From assembly GCF_028622095.1 (NCBI RefSeq), contig NZ_CP115165.1:844001-908000 (forward strand): a DNA stretch of 64,000 bases, in the 5' to 3' direction. The notes under the pieces are model-generated. The model was given only the letters and a program-made list of their open reading frames with translations, was not told where the DNA came from and did not search any database. Origin of the DNA: Deinococcus aquaticus. GTDB taxonomy: Bacteria > Deinococcota > Deinococci > Deinococcales > Deinococcaceae. This document shows, one piece after another, positions 9,346-17,684 of the stretch (its first letter is position 1; each line of letters opens with the position of its first letter). Made by a program: the position numbers and the translations under genes.

Positions 9346-9351
9346 TACCCT
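9346..9351 (+). promoter_or_regulatory. leaderless -10 of the MocR gene
   Basis: TACCCT with a 6-nt gap to the GTG at 9358; no Shine-Dalgarno is present, which decides the start. Confidence 0.5.
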
Positions 9352-9357
9352 GAACCG

Positions 9358-10839
9358 GTGCCCCCCCACCCCACCCTGCCAGACGCACCCCGCTGGGCCG
9401 CCCTGCTGACCGGATGGCGCCGCAACCCCACCGCACCCACCCTCCAGGGCCGCCTGACCAGCACCCTGCAAACCCTGATCAGCACCGGCCAGCTCAGCCC
9501 CGGCGAACGCCTCCCCGCCGAACGCCCCCTGGCCGCCCTGCTCGGCCTCAGCCGCAACACCGTCGCCCAGGCCCTCGACGACCTCGCCGCCAGCGGCTGG
9601 GTCACCCGGCGCGTCGGCAGCGGCACCCACGTCTCAGGCAGCGCCCCCCGCACCGCGCCCCTCCTCACACTCCGCACGCCCGTCAGCCCCGCCCACCCCG
9701 GCCCGCACCCCATCCACCTCACCCAGGCCGGCCCGGCCGAACTGGACTTCACCATCGCCGTCCCCCTCCTCACCGAACCCCAACGCCAGCGCCTGCGCGA
9801 AGCCACCCTGGACGCCTTCCAGGAAAGCCTCTACCACCCACTCGGCCTCCCGGACCTGCGCGCCTGCATCGCCGAAATGTACGCCACGCAGGGCCTCCCC
9901 ACCACACCCGAACAGATCATCGTCACCAGCGGCGCACAGCAGGCCATCTCCCTCACCGCCACCACCCTCCTGCGCCGCGGCGACCACGCCCTCCTCGAAA
10001 GCCCCACGTACTTCGGAGCCATCGACGTCTTCCGCGCCGCCGGCGCCACCCTCACCGGCGTCCCGATCACCCCACACGGCGTGAACCCCGACACGTTCAT
10101 GACCCTCGCCCGCACCCACGCACCCCGACTCGCGTTCCTCACCCCCACCTACCAGAACCCCACCGGCACCGTCCTCCCCACCCACGCCCGCGCCCGCCTC
10201 GCCGCGTTCATTCACGACACGCACCTCCCCACCATCGAAGACGACACCCTCACCGACCTCAGCTTCGACCCCCACGACCACCCAGGCAGCCCCCCACCCC
10301 GCCTCAGCGCACACGCCCCAGACGCCCCCATCATCAACGTCGGCTCCCTCTCAAAACTGTACTGGGCAGGCCTCCGCGTCGGCTGGATGCGCGTCCCCCA
10401 CACCCTCACCGCGCCCCTCACACAGGCCAAAACCCTCGCCGACTTCGGCGGCAGCCAACCCGCCCAGCACGCCGCACTCCACCTCCTCCAGAACCTCCCC
10501 ACCCTCCGCCAGGAACGCCGCGACGCCATCACCCCCGCCCGCGACCACCTCGCCTACCTCCTGCGCACCCACCTCCCCGACTGGACCTTCAACACCCCCC
10601 ACGGCGGCCAGTTCCTCTGGGTACAACTCCCCACCCCCACCGCCAGCGCCTACACCCACCACGCCGCCCGCCACGGCCTGCGCCTCTTCCCCGGCGCCAG
10701 CATGGGCGTCGACCCCCTCCCAGACCAGTACCTGCGCCTCCCCTTCACCCTCCACCCCGACCACATCCCCGAAGCGGTCACTCGACTCTCACGGGCATGG
10801 GCGGAATTCACCAGCAGAGGGAGTGAACGGCTGGCGTGA
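9358..10839 (+). CDS. MocR-type GntR regulator with aminotransferase domain
   Basis: 493 residues from a GTG at 9358. Residues 26-94 form a GntR winged helix-turn-helix (LSPGERLPAERPLAALLGLSRNTV, WVTRRVGSGTHV). The rest is a fold-type I aminotransferase-like domain with QIIVTSGAQQAIS, TPTYQNPTGTV and the PLP lysine at K333 in SLSKLYWAGLRVGW. MocR proteins bind PLP or an amino compound as effector. It diverges from benE and probably controls it and itself. Codon use is extremely C-rich on this strand (CCC, CTC, ACC), unlike the G-ending codons of the flanking genes, and similar only to groEL and pilT in this window. Confidence 0.88.
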   Translation: MPPHPTLPDAPRWAALLTGWRRNPTAPTLQGRLTSTLQTLISTGQLSPGERLPAERPLAALLGLSRNTVAQALDDLAASGWVTRRVGSGTHVSGSAPRTAPLLTLRTPVSPAHPGPHPIHLTQAGPAELDFTIAVPLLTEPQRQRLREATLDAFQESLYHPLGLPDLRACIAEMYATQGLPTTPEQIIVTSGAQQAISLTATTLLRRGDHALLESPTYFGAIDVFRAAGATLTGVPITPHGVNPDTFMTLARTHAPRLAFLTPTYQNPTGTVLPTHARARLAAFIHDTHLPTIEDDTLTDLSFDPHDHPGSPPPRLSAHAPDAPIINVGSLSKLYWAGLRVGWMRVPHTLTAPLTQAKTLADFGGSQPAQHAALHLLQNLPTLRQERRDAITPARDHLAYLLRTHLPDWTFNTPHGGQFLWVQLPTPTASAYTHHAARHGLRLFPGASMGVDPLPDQYLRLPFTLHPDHIPEAVTRLSRAWAEFTSRGSERLA

Positions 10840-10855
10840 ACAGGGGCAGGCTGTG

Positions 10856-11389
10856 GGTTGGAAGGTGGGCGCCTGCGGCGGGCTTCCCCACCCCCCAGCC
10901 CCCTACCCCAGGGGGGCAGGGGGAGTAACGTTGGCACTGGGCAGGGATTTCGTGGGCTTGCGTGGCAGGTAGTCGGCGGGTTTGGTTCCGGCTCACACGC
11001 CATCCTCCGCGCCCGCGCCGTTCGCCCCGCGCGCTGCGCGCACGACGGGCTCGGCTGCCACGACGCCTGTGTGGCCACAATTCTTGGTGCGTGCTGGAAG
11101 GTCCTACTTTTTCGGCTTCGGCAAAAGCTTGGTTTTCAAAGTCGATCAGCGGTTCGCGTCAAGTTGTCCAGCTGGCCGCCGCAGACTGCCACCGGCCGTC
11201 GTGCGCGCAGCGCGCGGGCCTTCCACCGGGCACGGCAGGATGGCGTCGAGGCCGAACACGTCACCGCCCGACACAAGCGCGCCACCCAAGTAGAAACTCT
11301 TGCCGAGCGCAGCGACTGCTCCCCCTGCCCCTCTGGGGTAGGGGGCTGGGGGGTGGGGCAGCCCGCCGCCAGGTGCCCACCTTCCAACC
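10856..11389. repeat. 534-bp imperfect palindromic (inverted-repeat) intergenic element
   Basis: The 619 nt between the MocR gene and apgM hold no credible gene. Left arm 10856-10925 (GGTTGGAAGGTGGGC...) and right arm 11319-11389 are inverted copies with few mismatches. Inner segments also match in inverted orientation: ACGCCATCCT (10997-11006 against 11236-11245) and CCCGCGCGCTGCGCGCACGA (11027-11046 against 11199-11218). The symmetry centre is around 11110-11150. It resembles a degenerate MITE or two inverted copies of one repeat unit. Confidence 0.7.
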
Positions 11390-11412
11390 AGCAGAGCCAC
11401 AGCTGCCAACAG

Positions 11413-11438
11413 AAAAACCCCTCCCAGAGCGGGAGGGG
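11413..11438 (-). terminator. intrinsic terminator of apgM
   Basis: On the minus strand CCCCTCCC (11438-11431) pairs with GGGAGGGG (11425-11418), loop GCTCT, followed by five T (11417-11413). Confidence 0.85.
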
Positions 11439-11458
11439 CTGCCAGAAGCGCGTGGGCG

Positions 11459-12691
11459 TTACGCGCCGTACTTGTTGAGTTTCAGGGCGTTGGCCATCAG
11501 CAGGGGCATCAGGTCGGTGCCTCTACGCAGGCCGAGGCTGCCTTTGACGGCTTCGTCCTCGGTGTAGCGGGCAGCGGCGTCTTTGCGGCCGTAGTCGCTG
11601 CGGATCAGGAGGGGCACGGGGTGCCAGGAGTGCGTGGCGAGTCGGCTGGGGGTGCTGTGGTCGCCGACGATGGCGATCACGTCGGGGTTCAGGGCGAGCA
11701 GCTGGGGGAGCAGGGCGTCGAACAGTTCGATCTTCTTGACCTTGGCTTTAAAGTCGCCGTCCTCGCCGGTGCTGTCGGTCTTCTTGACGTGGAAGTAGAA
11801 GAAGTCGTACTTGTCCCAGTTGTCTTTGAGGGCCTGGACCTTGCCGTCCAGGGCGTCTTCTTCGCCTTCGACCGTCAGGACGTCCATGCCGACGAGGCTG
11901 GCGAGGCCCTTGTACATGGGGTAGCTGGCGATGCAGGCGGCTTTGAGCTGGTAGGCGTCGTCGAAGCTGGGGAAGTGGGGGACGTCGCTGTACCCGCGGA
12001 AGAGGACGCCGTTGACCTGCTCCTCGTCTTTGAGGGTTTCTTCGGCGCGCTCTACGAAGGTGTTGACGAGGTGGGCGGTCTTTTTGCTGGCGTCGTCGTG
12101 GGCGTGGGCGGTCAGGGGTTGCACTCCGGTCGCCTGGGGGTCCACGTCGCTGAGGTTCGCGCCGAGGGCGGCGCCGCTGCCGGCCCGGAAGACGACCACG
12201 AAACGGTGTTCCGACTCGGTGTAGATCTCGACGGGCGTGCCGTCGATGCCACTGATGGCGGCCTTGAGTTTGCCCACGATCTCGGCGTTCTTCTCGTCGC
12301 TGGGGCGGCCGGCGCGGCGGTCCTGCACGACGCGGCCCGCTGCGAGGGTGGCGAAGTTGCCGCGCACGGCGACGTCGCCCGCGCCGAGTTTCACGCCGAT
12401 GCCGACGGCGCTCAGGGCGCCGCGTCCGACGACGTACTTCAGGGGGTCGTACCCGAAGAGGCTGAGGTGGCCGGGGCCGCTGCCGGGCGTGATGCCGGCG
12501 CCGACCAGTTCGACGGCCCCCAGCTGGCTCTGCGCGGCCAGCGCGTCGAGGTTGGGGGTCTTTGCCGTGGCGAGTTCGGTGTCTCCGCCGAGTTCCAGGG
12601 GCAGGCCGCCGATGCCGTCGAGGACGACCATCAGGATCTTGCTGTCGGTGGGCTTGGCGAGGTCGCGGATGGTATCCAGAAGGTCGCTCAT
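11459..12691 (-). CDS. apgM: 2,3-bisphosphoglycerate-independent phosphoglycerate mutase, archaeal type
   Basis: 410 residues, the usual length of ApgM, which interconverts 3- and 2-phosphoglycerate in glycolysis without bisphosphoglycerate. It belongs to the alkaline-phosphatase metalloenzyme superfamily: [11 protein letters not shown] (metal Asp), [18 protein letters not shown] with the phosphorylated Ser, and the metal-binding [23 protein letters not shown] near the C-terminus. Bacteria more often use GpmA or GpmI; the archaeal type is known in the Deinococcus-Thermus group. TACACT lies 7 nt upstream of the ATG and a terminator follows, so it is probably transcribed alone. Confidence 0.93.
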   Translation of the reverse strand: MSDLLDTIRDLAKPTDSKILMVVLDGIGGLPLELGGDTELATAKTPNLDALAAQSQLGAVELVGAGITPGSGPGHLSLFGYDPLKYVVGRGALSAVGIGVKLGAGDVAVRGNFATLAAGRVVQDRRAGRPSDEKNAEIVGKLKAAISGIDGTPVEIYTESEHRFVVVFRAGSGAALGANLSDVDPQATGVQPLTAHAHDDASKKTAHLVNTFVERAEETLKDEEQVNGVLFRGYSDVPHFPSFDDAYQLKAACIASYPMYKGLASLVGMDVLTVEGEEDALDGKVQALKDNWDKYDFFYFHVKKTDSTGEDGDFKAKVKKIELFDALLPQLLALNPDVIAIVGDHSTPSRLATHSWHPVPLLIRSDYGRKDAAARYTEDEAVKGSLGLRRGTDLMPLLMANALKLNKYGA

Positions 12692-12698
12692 GGGGTTC

Positions 12699-12704
12699 AG
12701 TGTA
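12699..12704 (-). promoter_or_regulatory. leaderless -10 of apgM
   Basis: TACACT followed by 7 nt and the ATG at 12691. Confidence 0.55.
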
Positions 12705-12781
12705 CGCCTGACACTAACGGGGGCCGGTCAGCCCATATGACCAGCCCCCCATCAGCCCGTGCCGGGGCGCTGGACTGCCGT

Positions 12782-13447
<666 letters not shown>

Positions 13448-13478
13448 AACGCTCCAGAGTACCGCACGGCGCGCAGGC

Positions 13479-14495
13479 TCAGGCCCGGGTGAACAGGCCC
13501 GCGCCGTCCTCGCGCGCAGTCTCGCTCAGGGCGCCTGTTCCGGCGAGGTACTCGGTCAGCGCGGCGGTCTGGTCGAGCAGCAGCACCGCCTGAATGGACC
13601 GCAGGCGCGGGTGCAGCGCGAGCAGCAGGTCATGGATGGTCATGGGGTGCGTGCAGGCGGCCAGCAGGCCGTCCAGTTTCTCGTGCGTGCGCGCCCGCAG
13701 CGCGTGAATGCGGGCGTGGGGGTCGGGCATGGGGCCGTCGTGTCCACCCAGCGCGAGGATCACGCCGTCCAGCCGCTCCACGCGGTCCAGTGAGTCCAGG
13801 TAGGCGGCCACGCCACTGCCGCGCAGGAAGCGGGCGGGCATCAGCGGCGGCGAGTTCAGCGGCAGCAGATGATCGGCGCTCAGCAGCACCTCGTCCACGC
13901 GCAGGCAGATCTGGTTGCCCTCGTGCCCCGGCGTGTGGATGACGTGCAGCAGGTCGTCCAGCACGTCCCCGTCGTGCAGGGGCGTGGCGACCGGAGTGCC
14001 GTGCGGGACGGTCAGGTTCGAGCCCCGGCGGCGGATGCGGCCGTCCAGTTCACCCCCGGGCGGCAGGCCCAGCCACGCGGCCTGCGCGTCGGGCAGGGTC
14101 AGCCACGCCGCGCGGATCGCGCCGGGCTGCTCGATGAACGGCACGGCGCTGTGGAACGCCGCCACGGGCGCGTCCTTGTGCTCACGCAGGGCGCTCAGGC
14201 CGCCCAGGTGATCCGGGTGCGGGTGCGTAATCACGATCCGGGTCAGGGTGTCCAGGCTCACCGCCTCGCCGTGCCCGGCCCGCACCGCCGCAAATCCGGC
14301 CTGAAGGTCCCCCAGATTGTCCGGGCCGCTCCCGCCGGTATCCACCAGCGCCGCGTACGAGGGCGCGTGCGGGTCGCCGCGCACCAGCAGGTAAGTGTTC
14401 GCGCGGAAGTTCGGGAAGGCCCGCACAGGCAACGTGTACACGCGCGTACCGCCATCCGTGACGTGCCGCGCGGGAAGAGGGGCAGCGTCGGTCAT
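13479..14495 (-). CDS. MBL-fold metallo-hydrolase
   Basis: 338 residues with the metallo-beta-lactamase signature [11 protein letters not shown], then [24 protein letters not shown] and [11 protein letters not shown], all in the expected order for a dinuclear zinc hydrolase. The C-terminal region, with [27 protein letters not shown], resembles the winged-helix tail of the LACTB2-like subgroup. The likely reaction is hydrolysis of a thioester, ester or lactone, but the substrate cannot be read. The start is supported by TAGAGT 6 nt upstream. Confidence 0.85.
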   Translation of the reverse strand: MTDAAPLPARHVTDGGTRVYTLPVRAFPNFRANTYLLVRGDPHAPSYAALVDTGGSGPDNLGDLQAGFAAVRAGHGEAVSLDTLTRIVITHPHPDHLGGLSALREHKDAPVAAFHSAVPFIEQPGAIRAAWLTLPDAQAAWLGLPPGGELDGRIRRRGSNLTVPHGTPVATPLHDGDVLDDLLHVIHTPGHEGNQICLRVDEVLLSADHLLPLNSPPLMPARFLRGSGVAAYLDSLDRVERLDGVILALGGHDGPMPDPHARIHALRARTHEKLDGLLAACTHPMTIHDLLLALHPRLRSIQAVLLLDQTAALTEYLAGTGALSETAREDGAGLFTRA

Positions 14496-14501
14496 GAGCG
14501 G

Positions 14502-14507
14502 ACTCTA
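14502..14507 (-). promoter_or_regulatory. leaderless -10 of the MBL-fold hydrolase gene
   Basis: TAGAGT, 6-nt gap, ATG at 14495. Confidence 0.5.
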
Positions 14508-14543
14508 GCGGCTGGAAGGCCCGCCGGGGTGATCAGGTCTTCC

Positions 14544-15884
14544 CTATTCCGCCCACTGCCGGGCGTACTTCTCGATGTCGAATTTGCGTTTCAGGCCGCC
14601 GGCGTTCATGTAGCGCACCGTGCCGAAGATGGGGCGGCGCGTCCAGGGGCGGTCGTGCAGGCCGAAGATCCAGCCGACGCCCACCCAGGAGTTCGGGTCG
14701 CGGCCGTCCTGCTCGTGGCGGTTGTTCAGCCAGATCAGCGTGTCGAAGGCTTCCTGTGGGGTGGGTGTCCATTCGAGGACTTTCTTGCCCCAGTACATGC
14801 GCATGTAGTTGTGCATGCGGCCGGTGCGGGTCATCTGGCGTTGCGCGGCGTTCCAGTACGGGTCGTGCGTCTGCGCGGCGTCCAGTTCGGCGCGGGTGTA
14901 GGTGTGTTCGCGGCGGTCCCCGGCGTGTTCTTGCAGTGTGGCGCGCGCCCAGGCGGGCAGGCCCTCGTAGCGGTCGTAGTGGGGGTTGTAGGTCGTGTAG
15001 TTGAAGCTGAGTTCGCGCCGCACGATCAGTTCTTCCAGGAAGGCGTCCGCGCCGGGGCCGCCGTGTTCGCGGGCGGCGATGGAGGCGCTCAGGGGTGAGA
15101 GTTGTCCGTAGTGCAGGTGGGCGCTCAGGCGGCTGCTGCCGTCCACGGTGGGGTCGTTGCGGCGGGTGTCGTAGGTGTCGAGCTTGCGGGTGATGAAGTC
15201 CTCCAGCAGGTCGTGCGCGGCGTTCTCTCCGCCTTCCTCGTCGCCGGGGGGCACGCTGTGGTCGATGGGGAGGGTCTTCAGGAGGCGGGCGGGGTCGCTG
15301 ATGTCCTCGCCGGTCTGCCAGTCGCGTGCCTGCTGTTTCAGGTCGTGGGATTCCAGCGGCACGAGGTAGTCGTGCCACAGCCGGTGGATCTTCGGGCGGA
15401 TGGTGCGCGCCGCGTACTCCTGCTTGCCGCTGACCACCCGCACGGGAATGAGGGCCTCGGATTCCACCTGCACCAGCGGCACGTCCAGCTGTCCGGCCAG
15501 CCAGTCGCGCCACTCGCGCTGGATGCGGGTGTAGCCCACGTCGGTCACGACGAGCGCCGCCCCCTCCCGCGCTGCGTTCAGGACCACGGCGGGCGGGTCG
15601 CCCAGCGTGACCCGCAGCGGAATGCCGCGCGCCGCGAGGTTCACGCGCAGGTCGCGCAGGCCCTCAAGCAGGTACGCGTAGTGGCGGGCGTTCGCTTCGG
15701 GGTAGCCCGGCGTCAGGCCGAACGCGGCAACCAGGGGCAGGCCCAGCCGGTTCGCCTCGCGCACGGCGTACTCCAGCGCGTGATTGTCGCGGGTGCGGAC
15801 GCTGGCCTGCACCCACAGCAGCACGAAGCCCCCCCGGCGGGGCGTGCCGGGCCGCAGGACCTGCACGCGCGAATCGTGAATCAT
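14544..15884 (-). CDS. class II CPD deoxyribodipyrimidine photolyase
   Basis: 446 residues, the usual size of class II photolyases, which use FAD and light to split cyclobutane pyrimidine dimers. Signature stretches are the N-terminal Rossmann part FVLLWVQASVRTRDNHAL, the FAD domain LHYGQLSPLSASI, RRELSFNYTTYNPHYDRYEGLPAWA, and the class II hallmark WNAAQRQMTRTGRMHNYMRMYWGKKVLEW followed by DPNSWVGVGWIFGLHDRPW (shown in part). D. radiodurans R1 is known for lacking photoreactivation, so its presence separates this organism from R1. No other light-related genes are adjacent. Confidence 0.93.
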   Translation of the reverse strand: MIHDSRVQVLRPGTPRRGGFVLLWVQASVRTRDNHALEYAVREANRLGLPLVAAFGLTPGYPEANARHYAYLLEGLRDLRVNLAARGIPLRVTLGDPPAVVLNAAREGAALVVTDVGYTRIQREWRDWLAGQLDVPLVQVESEALIPVRVVSGKQEYAARTIRPKIHRLWHDYLVPLESHDLKQQARDWQTGEDISDPARLLKTLPIDHSVPPGDEEGGENAAHDLLEDFITRKLDTYDTRRNDPTVDGSSRLSAHLHYGQLSPLSASIAAREHGGPGADAFLEELIVRRELSFNYTTYNPHYDRYEGLPAWARATLQEHAGDRREHTYTRAELDAAQTHDPYWNAAQRQMTRTGRMHNYMRMYWGKKVLEWTPTPQEAFDTLIWLNNRHEQDGRDPNSWVGVGWIFGLHDRPWTRRPIFGTVRYMNAGGLKRKFDIEKYARQWAE

Positions 15885-16005
15885 GCCTGCCGTTCTACCA
15901 GCCCCGGCCCGCGCCGGACGGTGGGAACGCTTACCCGCCCCGGCCGCAGCTTCGGGTGACGGGCGGATGGCCGGCTGATCAGGCCGTGGGCAGACCGCGC
16001 CGTGG

Positions 16006-16656
16006 TCAGGCTTCGGGCAGGCGGCGCACGGGCAGTTTCACCCAGCCGCGCCGGGACAGCCAGCGCAGCGCCACGACCGTGCCCGCCCCCGCAAACTGCG
16101 CCTGGAACGGCGTGACGTGCGGGTACAGCGCCCACACCATCAGCGCCCCGGCAGCGGCGGCCGTGGCGTACAGCTGATCGCGGCGGTACATGACTTCCGG
16201 GACCTCGTTGGCGATCAGGTCGCGGATGATCCCGCCGCCCACCCCGGAAAGCATCCCGGCGAACACCACGCCCAGCGGCCCCAGCCCGAAGTTGATCGCG
16301 CCGATCGCGCCGGACGCCGCGAACAGGGCCAGTCCGGCCGTATCGAACACGCTGAGAGTCCGCTCGAAGCGCGCCAGCCGCTCCCCGAACGCGAAGGCCA
16401 GCGCTGCGCCCGCCAGGGCCGCCCACAGGTACGATTCGTCCCGCAGGAACAGCGGCGGCGTCTGCCCGGTCAGCGTGTCGCGGATCGCGCCGCCCCCCAC
16501 GGCCGTCACGCAGCCCAGCACCAGCACCCCGAACAGATCGAAGCGCTTACGGACGCCCAGCAGCGCGCCCGACATGGCGAACGCCACCACCCCGATCAGA
16601 TCCAGGATGTGCAGGCCGGTCGCCAGCGTGATGGGAGTCCACTGCAGTTCATGCAC
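16006..16656 (-). CDS. TRIC-family (UPF0126/YadS) cation channel
   Basis: 216 residues with two repeats of the UPF0126 (Gly_transporter/TRIC) domain: FAMSGALLGVRKRFDLFGVLVLG with VGGGAIRD, then LFAASGAIGAINFGLGPLGVVFAG with VGGGIIRD. Seven predicted membrane helices. Prokaryotic TRIC homologues conduct monovalent cations as trimers. The start is GTG at 16656 (GTG CAT GAA CTG); the ATG four bases downstream is out of frame. TACAGT lies 6 nt upstream of the GTG, supporting it as a leaderless start. Confidence 0.88.
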   Translation of the reverse strand: MHELQWTPITLATGLHILDLIGVVAFAMSGALLGVRKRFDLFGVLVLGCVTAVGGGAIRDTLTGQTPPLFLRDESYLWAALAGAALAFAFGERLARFERTLSVFDTAGLALFAASGAIGAINFGLGPLGVVFAGMLSGVGGGIIRDLIANEVPEVMYRRDQLYATAAAAGALMVWALYPHVTPFQAQFAGAGTVVALRWLSRRGWVKLPVRRLPEA

Positions 16657-16662
16657 TCGTCA

Positions 16663-16668
16663 ACTGTA
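16663..16668 (-). promoter_or_regulatory. leaderless -10 of the TRIC channel gene
   Basis: TACAGT, 6-nt gap, GTG at 16656. Confidence 0.5.
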
Positions 16669-16691
16669 CCGGAGCGTCCGGCGTCCCGGCA

Positions 16692-16758
16692 CGCCCGTGT
16701 CTGCGTCGGCTGTGTCTGGGCCGCCCGTGTCTGCGCTGCTTGTATCTGGGCCGCCCGT
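16692..16758. repeat. 30-bp tandem repeat, two copies plus a partial third
   Basis: Units start at 16692, 16722 and 16752 with CGCCCGTGTCTGCG (third unit diverges after CGCCCGT). The unit also contains TCTGGGC near its end. It lies between the TRIC and rpmF promoters; role unknown. Confidence 0.6.
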
Positions 16759-16850
16759 AACGTGGAGGCGGGCTGGGAGTGGGCTGCGCGCCGTGCAGGG
16801 CGCGGCTCTGCCGTGACTGGCCGGGTGCATTGGCAGCGTGGCGGGGCGCT

Positions 16851-16881
<31 letters not shown>

Positions 16882-16943
16882 GTTCCTTGTGGGCAGAGAA
16901 TCGCGCCCCGGCGAGAAACGCCGTGCGGCCCAGGAGAAAAATC

Positions 16944-17126
<183 letters not shown>

Positions 17127-17145
17127 GACGCGCCGCACCGAACAA

Positions 17146-17175
17146 ACGCCCTCCCTCTGCGGAGGGCGTCGTTCA
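17146..17175 (+). terminator. intrinsic terminator of rpmF
   Basis: ACGCCCTCC (17146-17154) and GGAGGGCGT (17161-17169) with a 6-nt loop, then CGTTCATTT. Confidence 0.75.
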
Positions 17176-17299
17176 TTTGCCCCGATCATGGGCACGGGCC
17201 TATGCAGACCATCTCCCACATCCGGCTCTTTCCGGAACAGGGGAAAACCCGCTGCTGTACGCCCTTTCCGACCTTCAGGTCTGGACCGCCGGGCTTGGC

Positions 17300-17367
17300 T
17301 TGACCATCCGTGAATACCGGGGTATACTTTTCCAATCACCGTCCGCAGAGGGCGGATTTTTTGTTTT
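17300..17367 (+). ncRNA. promoter-terminator cassette, copy 1
   Basis: TTGACC (17300-17305), 17-nt spacer ending ATACCGGGG, TATACT (17323-17328), 6 nt, then ATCACC at 17335, where +1 is predicted. A terminator begins almost at once: CCGTCC (17339-17344), loop GCAGA, GGGCGG (17350-17355), A, six T, G, four T. The predicted RNA is about 30 nt. It lies in the convergent gap between rpmF and the HerA-like gene, and no + strand gene follows. Confidence 0.6.
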
Positions 17368-17376
17368 CTCCTCTGG

Positions 17377-17405
17377 TGATCCGATCAGGAGTTCCAGTCG
17401 GATCA
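17377..17405. other. 8-bp inverted repeat between cassettes 1 and 2
   Basis: TGATCCGA (17377-17384) and TCGGATCA (17398-17405) with a 13-nt loop. No T-run follows. Apart from this and the two cassettes I see nothing in 17176-17684. Confidence 0.35.
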
Positions 17406-17506
17406 TCGCGGGCAGCCCGCCCCGGCCCGTGACCGCTGCATACCGGATCAACCCTCCAGACAGAAATCGCGTGCCACAGGGCATTTTCCGGAGGCCCCGC
17501 ATGGAC

Positions 17507-17621
17507 TTGACGATTCCTGCATACCGCGCTATGCTGAACCTATCAATCGAGGAAATCCCTCGGCACCCTTTGAATAACATAGTAGAAAGCCGAAACAGCC
17601 GCCTGGGAAGGCGGATTTTTT
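17507..17621 (+). ncRNA. promoter-terminator cassette, copy 2 (longer RNA)
   Basis: TTGACG (17507-17512), 17-nt spacer with CCTGCATACCGCGC, TATGCT (17530-17535), 6 nt, then ATCA at 17542. Unlike the other copies about 55 nt separate ATCA from the terminator. The leader holds a small hairpin CGAGG/CCTCG. The terminator is CCGCC (17599-17603), loop TGGGAA, GGCGG, A, six T (17616-17621). The predicted RNA is about 80 nt. Confidence 0.6.
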
Positions 17622-17684
17622 ATGTCTCCCCGACGGTTGGCGGGCGCGGCCTCCCCCTCTGTCGGGAGGCCGCGCCCCGACCGT

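Noticed and set aside
9414..10826. 470-codon Arg/Pro-rich frame overlapping the MocR gene
   Set aside because: It is an alternate frame of a C-rich coding gene; repetitive RPR/PPH composition has no biological character.
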